Source: Kineococcus rhizosphaerae
Lineage (GTDB): Bacteria > Actinomycetota > Actinomycetes > Actinomycetales > Kineococcaceae
Assembly: GCF_003002055.1 (NCBI RefSeq)
Contig: NZ_PVZF01000002.1
Coordinates: forward strand, 496,001-560,000
Length of the DNA stretch: 64,000 nt
Reading direction: 5' to 3'
Part shown: piece by piece, positions 59,831 to 64,000 of the stretch
How the letters are laid out: every line of letters begins with the position of its first letter
How positions within the stretch are numbered: position 1 is the stretch's first letter
The notes under the pieces: generated by a model
Seen by the model: only the letters and a program-made list of their open reading frames with translations
Told to the model about the DNA's origin: nothing
Databases searched by the model: none
Position numbers and translations under genes: made by a program

Positions 59831-60083
59831 CCGGCGACGTCCGACCCGTCCTTCTCTCGACTCTTCGTGCTGTTCTGATCACTCAGAGCGATTCGTGGCT
59901 CAGATCACCCGTCCGCGCAGGGTGTTGGCGCGACACGCCGGGGCGTCGGTTGCAGTCGACCCGTTCCGGTCCCTACGGTCACCTCCCAGATGGAAGTGAC
60001 ATAACGTTGACCCTCTACCTGAGGGTCAGGGTTTGGTCCCACAGCACGGACAGATCAGGCGAAAGAGGCGAGAGGCAACCACC
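59831..60083 (+). promoter_or_regulatory. ftsZ upstream region with two inverted repeats
   Basis: 253 bases with no gene. Two dyads stand close to ftsZ: GTCACCTCC-N5-GGAAGTGAC (59978-60000, one G-T type mismatch) and TGACCCTC-TACCT-GAGGGTCA (60008-60028, perfect). A TTGACC -35-like sequence (60007-60012) overlaps the second dyad. The GTG of ftsZ follows 55 bases later, after an AGAGG site. Regulation of ftsZ from this gap is likely but the factor is unknown. Confidence 0.6.
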
Positions 60084-61472
60084 GTGGCAGCTCCGCAGAA
60101 CTACCTAGCGGTCATCAAGGTCGTCGGCGTCGGCGGCGGTGGTGTGAACGCGGTCAACCGGATGATCGAGGTCGGCCTCAAGGGCGTCGAGTTCATCGCC
60201 GTCAACACCGACGCGCAGGCGCTCCTGATGTCGGACGCCGACGTCAAGCTCGACGTCGGCCGCGAACTCACCCGCGGCCTCGGCGCCGGCGCGGACCCCG
60301 AGGTCGGCCGCAAGGCCGCCGAGGACCACGCCGAGGAGATCGAGGAGGTGCTCAAGGGCGCCGACATGGTCTTCGTCACCGCCGGCGAGGGTGGCGGCAC
60401 CGGGACCGGCGGCGCGCCCGTCGTGGCCCGCATCGCCCGCGGGCTCGGCGCCCTGACCATCGGCGTCGTGACCCGTCCCTTCGTCTTCGAGGGCCGCCGC
60501 CGCGCGAACTCCGCCGAGAGCGGCATCGCCGAGCTGCGCGACGAGGTCGACACCCTCATCGTCATCCCCAACGACCGACTGCTGTCGATCTCCGACCGGC
60601 AGGTCAGCATCCTCGACGCCTTCAAGTCGGCCGACCAGGTCCTGCTGTCCGGCGTCCAGGGCATCACCGACCTCATCACCACCCCGGGTCTGATCAACCT
60701 CGACTTCGCGGACGTGAAGTCGGTCATGCAGGGCGCCGGTTCGGCCCTCATGGGCATCGGCTCGGCCCGCGGCGACGACCGGGCCATCCACGCCGCCGAG
60801 TCCGCGGTCAACTCCCCGCTGCTCGAGGCCAGCATCGACGGCGCCCACGGCGTCCTGCTGTCCATCCAGGGCGGGTCCGACCTGGGTCTGTACGAGATCA
60901 ACGAGGCCGCGCGGCTGGTCCAGGAGGCCGCCCACCCCGAGGCGAACATCATCTTCGGGACGGTCATCGACGACGCCCTCGGCGACGAGGTGCGCGTCAC
61001 CGTCATCGCCGCCGGCTTCGACGCCGGCACCCCGAAGGCGCGCCGCGACGAGCGGGCCCTGGGCCAGGTCTCCGGCCGCCCCGTCCCCGCCAGCGCCGTG
61101 CCCCCGCGCACGACGCGCCCGGCGGCCCCGGAGCAGCCCGCGGCCCAGGCGCCGGCCCCGCAGCCGCAGTACACCCCGCAGCCGCAGTACGCGCCGCAGC
61201 CGCAGACCCAGCAGCCCGCCCCGGCCTACCAGCCGGCGCCGCAGCCGCAGTACGCCCAGCAGCAGTACGCCCCCCAGTCGGGGCAGCACGGCGCGCAGCC
61301 CAACGGCTCCGAGCAGCAGTACGCCCAGCAGCCGCCGCAGGTGGTCCCGACGCCGGACCCGGTCCAGGTGCCGCGCATCATCGAACTGCCCCAGGACGGC
61401 GCGGCCGTGCGCCGGCCGGGCCGTCCGCGCCCGGAGGAGGACGACCTCGACGTCCCCGACTTCCTCAAGTGA
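60084..61472 (+). CDS. ftsZ: Cell division protein FtsZ
   Basis: 462 residues. The tubulin-like GTPase domain includes [15 protein letters not shown] near residue 12, the GTP signature [12 protein letters not shown] near 102 and NDRLLS near 165. The T7 loop region with [12 protein letters not shown] lies near 205. A variable linker (about 330-440) rich in Gln, Pro and Tyr contains several PQPQY-type repeats. The conserved C-terminal peptide [10 protein letters not shown], which binds SepF and FtsW, is intact. The protein forms the Z ring that directs septation. GTG 60084 is chosen because it begins the conserved [14 protein letters not shown] sequence after AGAGG. Confidence 0.97.
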   Translation: MAAPQNYLAVIKVVGVGGGGVNAVNRMIEVGLKGVEFIAVNTDAQALLMSDADVKLDVGRELTRGLGAGADPEVGRKAAEDHAEEIEEVLKGADMVFVTAGEGGGTGTGGAPVVARIARGLGALTIGVVTRPFVFEGRRRANSAESGIAELRDEVDTLIVIPNDRLLSISDRQVSILDAFKSADQVLLSGVQGITDLITTPGLINLDFADVKSVMQGAGSALMGIGSARGDDRAIHAAESAVNSPLLEASIDGAHGVLLSIQGGSDLGLYEINEAARLVQEAAHPEANIIFGTVIDDALGDEVRVTVIAAGFDAGTPKARRDERALGQVSGRPVPASAVPPRTTRPAAPEQPAAQAPAPQPQYTPQPQYAPQPQTQQPAPAYQPAPQPQYAQQQYAPQSGQHGAQPNGSEQQYAQQPPQVVPTPDPVQVPRIIELPQDGAAVRRPGRPRPEEDDLDVPDFLK

Positions 61473-61505
61473 GGAACGCGGTCGAGACCAGGTGAGCACC
61501 TCCCG

Positions 61506-62231
61506 GTGAGCACGAGCACCGTCCCGCTGCTGGACGCCGGCCTGCCGGCCGGCGTCCGCGGCGGGTTCACCACCCGCGCCGGGGCCCCCGGCTCCGGCCC
61601 GTACGCGGGCCTCAACCTCGGCGACCACGTCGGCGACGACCCCTCCCGCGTGCAGGCCCACCGCGAGGCGTTGCGGCGCAGCGTCGGGGCCGACGCCCTC
61701 GTCGTCCCGCGCCAGGTCCACGGGGCCGACGTCGTCGAGGTCGTCAGCCCGCCCGCCCTCGTCCCCACCGCCGACGCCCTGTTCACCCGGGTGCCCGGCA
61801 TCGCCGTCGCCGTCGTCGTCGCCGACTGCGTCCCCGTCCTGCTCGCCGACGTGCGGGCCGGGGTCGTCGGCGTCGCCCACGCCGGCCGTCCCGGTCTCGT
61901 CGCCGGCGTCGTGCCCGCGCTCGTGCGGGCCCTGCGGGCCGTCGGCGCCACCGACCTGGTCGCGGCCGTCGGGCCGTCCATCTGCGGCGCCTGCTACGAG
62001 GTGCCGCAGCAGATGGCCGAGGACGTCGCCACCGTCGTCCCGGCGGCGCGGGCCCGCACGCGGCGGGGCACCCCGGCGGTGGACGTCGCCGCCGGCGTCC
62101 TGGCCCAGCTCGCCGCCCTGCAGGTCCCGGCCCGCGACGCCACCCGGTGCACCGCCGAGCACGACGACCTCTTCTCCTACCGCCGCGACGGCTCCACGGG
62201 GCGCTCCGGCGGGGTCGTGGTGCTGGCGTGA
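61506..62231 (+). CDS. pgeF: Peptidoglycan editing factor / purine nucleoside phosphorylase family (PgeF, YfiH)
   Basis: 241 residues of the YfiH/LACC1 family. The expected metal ligands are visible: a His in QVHGADVVEV near residue 72, Cys in VADCVPVLLAD near 107, His in GVAHAGRPG near 124, and CGACYEVP near 160. Family members act on purine nucleosides and in E. coli remove mis-incorporated residues from wall precursors. Trp in the usual HAGWRG is Arg-Pro here. It starts at GTG 61506 and overlaps yggS by four bases, as in the mycobacterial order ftsZ-yfiH-yggS-sepF. Confidence 0.88.
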   Translation: MSTSTVPLLDAGLPAGVRGGFTTRAGAPGSGPYAGLNLGDHVGDDPSRVQAHREALRRSVGADALVVPRQVHGADVVEVVSPPALVPTADALFTRVPGIAVAVVVADCVPVLLADVRAGVVGVAHAGRPGLVAGVVPALVRALRAVGATDLVAAVGPSICGACYEVPQQMAEDVATVVPAARARTRRGTPAVDVAAGVLAQLAALQVPARDATRCTAEHDDLFSYRRDGSTGRSGGVVVLA

Positions 62232-62941
62232 ACCGCCGGGAGGAGCTCGCCGCCGCCCTGGAGCGCACCCGCGCACGCATCGCCGCCGCCGCCCGCGAGG
62301 CCGGGCGCGACCCCGCCGGCACCACCCTCGTCGTCGTGACGAAGTTCTTCCCCGCCTCCGACGTCGCCGAGCTCGCCGGCCTCGGGGTGCGCGACGTGGG
62401 GGAGAGCCGGGACCAGGAGGCCTCGGCGAAGGCCGCCGAGCTCGCCGGGCGGGCTGACCTGCACTGGCACTTCATCGGCCAGGTGCAGACGAACAAGGCC
62501 CGTTCGCTGGCGCGGTACGCCGACACGGTGCACTCGGTGGACCGGGTCCGCCTCGTCCAGGCGCTGCAGGCGGGCGCGGAGCAGGCGGGCCGGGACCTGG
62601 ACGTCTTCGTCCAGGTCGACCTCGCGCAGCGTGTGGGGCTCGACGCCGACGCCGGCCGCGGTGGCGCGACGGGTGAGGAGGTGTTCCGGGTCGCCGACGC
62701 CGTCGCGGCCTCGGCGGACCTGCGGCTGCGGGGCCTGATGGCCGTCGCCCCGCTCGGCGCCGAACCCCGTCGGGCGTTCGACGAGCTCGCCGCCCTGGCC
62801 GAGCGGCTGCGCCGCGACCACCCCCGCGCCGTCGAGCTGTCGGCCGGGATGAGCGGGGACCTGGAGGCCGCGGTCGCGGCCGGGACGACACACCTGCGTG
62901 TCGGCAGCGCCATCCTGGGCTCGCGCCCGCTCGCGCGGTAA
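62228..62941 (+). CDS. yggS: Pyridoxal phosphate homeostasis protein (YggS/PLPBP)
   Basis: 237 residues, a single-domain TIM barrel that binds pyridoxal 5'-phosphate. The cofactor Lys is in TTLVVVTKFF near residue 38. GESRDQEASAK is near 60, HFIGQVQTNKAR near 83, LRGLMAVAPLG near 160 and the phosphate-binding LSAGMSGDLEAAVAAG near 200. The family balances vitamin B6 and amino acid pools; no enzyme activity is established. It overlaps pgeF, and its TAA stop forms the first bases of a -10 element for sepF. Confidence 0.93.
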   Translation: MNRREELAAALERTRARIAAAAREAGRDPAGTTLVVVTKFFPASDVAELAGLGVRDVGESRDQEASAKAAELAGRADLHWHFIGQVQTNKARSLARYADTVHSVDRVRLVQALQAGAEQAGRDLDVFVQVDLAQRVGLDADAGRGGATGEEVFRVADAVAASADLRLRGLMAVAPLGAEPRRAFDELAALAERLRRDHPRAVELSAGMSGDLEAAVAAGTTHLRVGSAILGSRPLAR

Positions 62942-62944
62942 CGT
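62939..62944 (+). promoter_or_regulatory. Possible -10 element for sepF
   Basis: TAACGT overlaps the TAA stop of yggS. Transcription would start near 62951, leaving a leader of about 55 bases before the sepF ATG. Confidence 0.4.
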
Positions 62945-63005
62945 CCGACTCGCTCGTCCTGCACGGGACGGGACCCGACGACAGCACGACCCCGAGGAGC
63001 CTGCG

Positions 63006-63590
63006 ATGGCCGGCGCGCTGCGCAATGCGATGGTCTACCTCGGCCTCGCGGAGGACGACCGCTACGCCGAGGACGCCGAGGTCGAACAGACCCGTCCGCG
63101 GTCGGAGACCGCCCGCGAGGTGCGGCACGAGGCGCGGGAGCCGATCCGTCCCGAACCGCGCCTGGAGGTGCGGCACGACCCCCGTCCCGAGCCGGCGCCC
63201 GAGCGCCGCACCGCCCCCGCCGCGACCACGGCCCAGGTGACCCCGATCAGGAAGCAGGTGGCCCACGTGGTCTCCCAGACCTCCACTTCGTCGTCCTCCT
63301 CGGCGGCCGAGCTGCACCGGATCACCACGATCCACCCGCGCACCTACAACGAGGCGAAGATCATCGGTGAGTCCTTCCGCGAGGGCGTGCCGGTCATCAT
63401 GAACCTCACGGACATGGACGACTCCGACGCCAAGCGGCTCGTCGACTTCTCCGCCGGTCTGGTCTTCGGCCTGCACGGGTCCATCGAGCGCGTCACCAAC
63501 AAGGTCTTCCTGCTCTCGCCCCAGAACGTCGAGGTGGCGACGCAGGAGGAGGAGCGTCCGGTCGAGCGGACCTTCTTCAACCAGTCCTGA
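63006..63590 (+). CDS. sepF: Cell division protein SepF
   Basis: 194 residues. The N-terminal membrane-binding helix (GALRNAMVYLGLAED near residue 3-17) is followed by a charged linker rich in Arg, Glu and Pro (about 30-80). The SepF fold then contains PRTYNEAKIIGESFREGVPV near 115, LTDMDDSDAKRLVDFSAGL near 138 and IERVTNKVFLLSP near 166. SepF tethers FtsZ to the membrane and takes the place of the missing FtsA. The ATG start 63006 has a GAGGAG site. Confidence 0.95.
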   Translation: MAGALRNAMVYLGLAEDDRYAEDAEVEQTRPRSETAREVRHEAREPIRPEPRLEVRHDPRPEPAPERRTAPAATTAQVTPIRKQVAHVVSQTSTSSSSSAAELHRITTIHPRTYNEAKIIGESFREGVPVIMNLTDMDDSDAKRLVDFSAGLVFGLHGSIERVTNKVFLLSPQNVEVATQEEERPVERTFFNQS

Positions 63591-63620
63591 GCACTCAGCG
63601 TCATCAGGCAGGATGAAGTC

Positions 63621-63929
63621 GTGGCCGTGGTCTTCAAGCTCCTCGAAATCGTCGTCCTGCTCTTCTTCATCTGCCTGATCGGGCGTCTCGTCCTCGACTG
63701 GGTCCAGGCCCTGTCCCGCGAGTGGCGGCCGCGCGGCGTCGTGCTGGTGGTCGCCGAAGCCGTCTACACGGTGACGGACCCGCCGTTGAAGCTGCTGCGC
63801 AAGATCCTGCCCCCGCTGCGCCTGGGGGCGGTCCAGCTCGACCTCGCCTTCCTGGTCCTGGCGATCCTGTGCTCGATCCTCATGCCGACCTTCGACTCCC
63901 TGTCCCGCCAGGCCGCCCTGTCCGCCTGA
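63621..63929 (+). CDS. YggT family membrane protein
   Basis: 102 residues with two membrane segments (about 5-25 and 78-95) and a conserved middle TDPPLKLLRKILPPLRLGAVQLDLA. This is the YggT pattern, found between sepF and divIVA in actinobacteria and Firmicutes; its exact function is unknown, with roles suggested in division and osmotic balance. The GTG start 63621 lies six bases after CAGGAT, and no ribosome site is visible. Confidence 0.93.
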   Translation: MAVVFKLLEIVVLLFFICLIGRLVLDWVQALSREWRPRGVVLVVAEAVYTVTDPPLKLLRKILPPLRLGAVQLDLAFLVLAILCSILMPTFDSLSRQAALSA

Positions 63930-64000
63930 GCCCGCGGCGGTGACGGCGGCGGCGGTGGCGCGGACGATCACGTCCGATACCGTTCGTAGAGGTTTCACGC
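63930..64000 (+). other. Downstream region, probable promoter of the next gene (divIVA/wag31 expected)
   Basis: 71 bases after yggT with no start of a gene inside the window. TACCGT (63978-63983) is a -10-like element identical to that of mraZ. In related genomes divIVA (wag31) follows here; this is expectation, not observation. Confidence 0.35.

Noticed and set aside
1-64000. tRNA or rRNA genes
   Set aside because: No cloverleaf with a GTTCGANTC-type T arm and CCA-proximal acceptor stem was recognised by eye; a tRNA scan would be decisive.

Overview
The window is one contiguous piece of a very GC-rich (about 75% by eye) actinobacterial chromosome. The conclusion rests on several features: a division and cell wall (dcw) cluster without ftsA, a MurE carrying the meso-diaminopimelate DNPR motif, a PASTA kinase next to a partner regulator, frequent GTG starts, and many apparently leaderless promoters (TANNNT six to eight bases before the start codon). 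Gene order matches the fadD15, Rv2182c, aroG, pknL, Rv2175c, idsA2 ... mraZ to wag31 stretch of Mycobacterium tuberculosis. The carotenoid genes and overall style suggest Kineosporiales (Kineococcus-like); that assignment is inference.

Bases 1-10,100 hold central metabolism and lipid genes: a partial membrane protein, an acyl-CoA synthetase, a zinc-ribbon protein, two tandem ROK sugar kinases, an EEP-fold phosphohydrolase, a small membrane protein, a lysophosphatidate-type acyltransferase, a phosphofructokinase with pyrophosphate-type residues, and class II DAHP synthase. A strong bidirectional hairpin separates the last from a PknL-like kinase, a LysM/transglycosylase protein and an Rv2175c-like regulator (10,162-13,791).

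Bases 13,788-30,360 are dominated by carotenoid genes in two blocks: crtE-crtI-crtB, then crtA, cruF, a family 2 glycosyltransferase and a CrtD-like desaturase. Between the blocks sits a TetR-controlled module: monooxygenase, SDR, aldehyde dehydrogenase and MFS exporter in one operon, plus a GNAT acetyltransferase 5.8 kb away. Both promoters carry the same unusual CTGGTC/GACCAG dyads, so they look like one regulon. I see no carotenoid cyclase; the predicted pigment is an acyclic, hydrated, keto, glycosylated carotenoid.

Bases 30,460-32,100 hold a two-gene secreted module (lipoprotein plus PKD protein) with a markedly AT-rich core. Bases 32,065-39,340 form a DNA-damage cassette behind a perfect actinobacterial SOS box: DUF6504 protein, SAV_6107-type HEPN protein, DnaE2-type polymerase, a methyltransferase and DNA polymerase IV. 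Bases 39,542-44,668 hold a DUF3040 membrane protein and a MoxR/DUF58/transglutaminase operon.

Bases 45,052-64,000 are the dcw cluster, mraZ-rsmH-ftsL-ftsI-murE-murF-mraY-murD-ftsW-murG-murC-ftsQ-ftsZ, followed by pgeF, yggS, sepF and yggT; divIVA/wag31 is expected just beyond the right edge. Most genes overlap by GTGA or ATGA. MraZ boxes, an internal murE promoter, a structured ftsZ leader and a sepF promoter mark the likely control points. No tRNA, rRNA, CRISPR array, insertion sequence or prophage gene was recognised.
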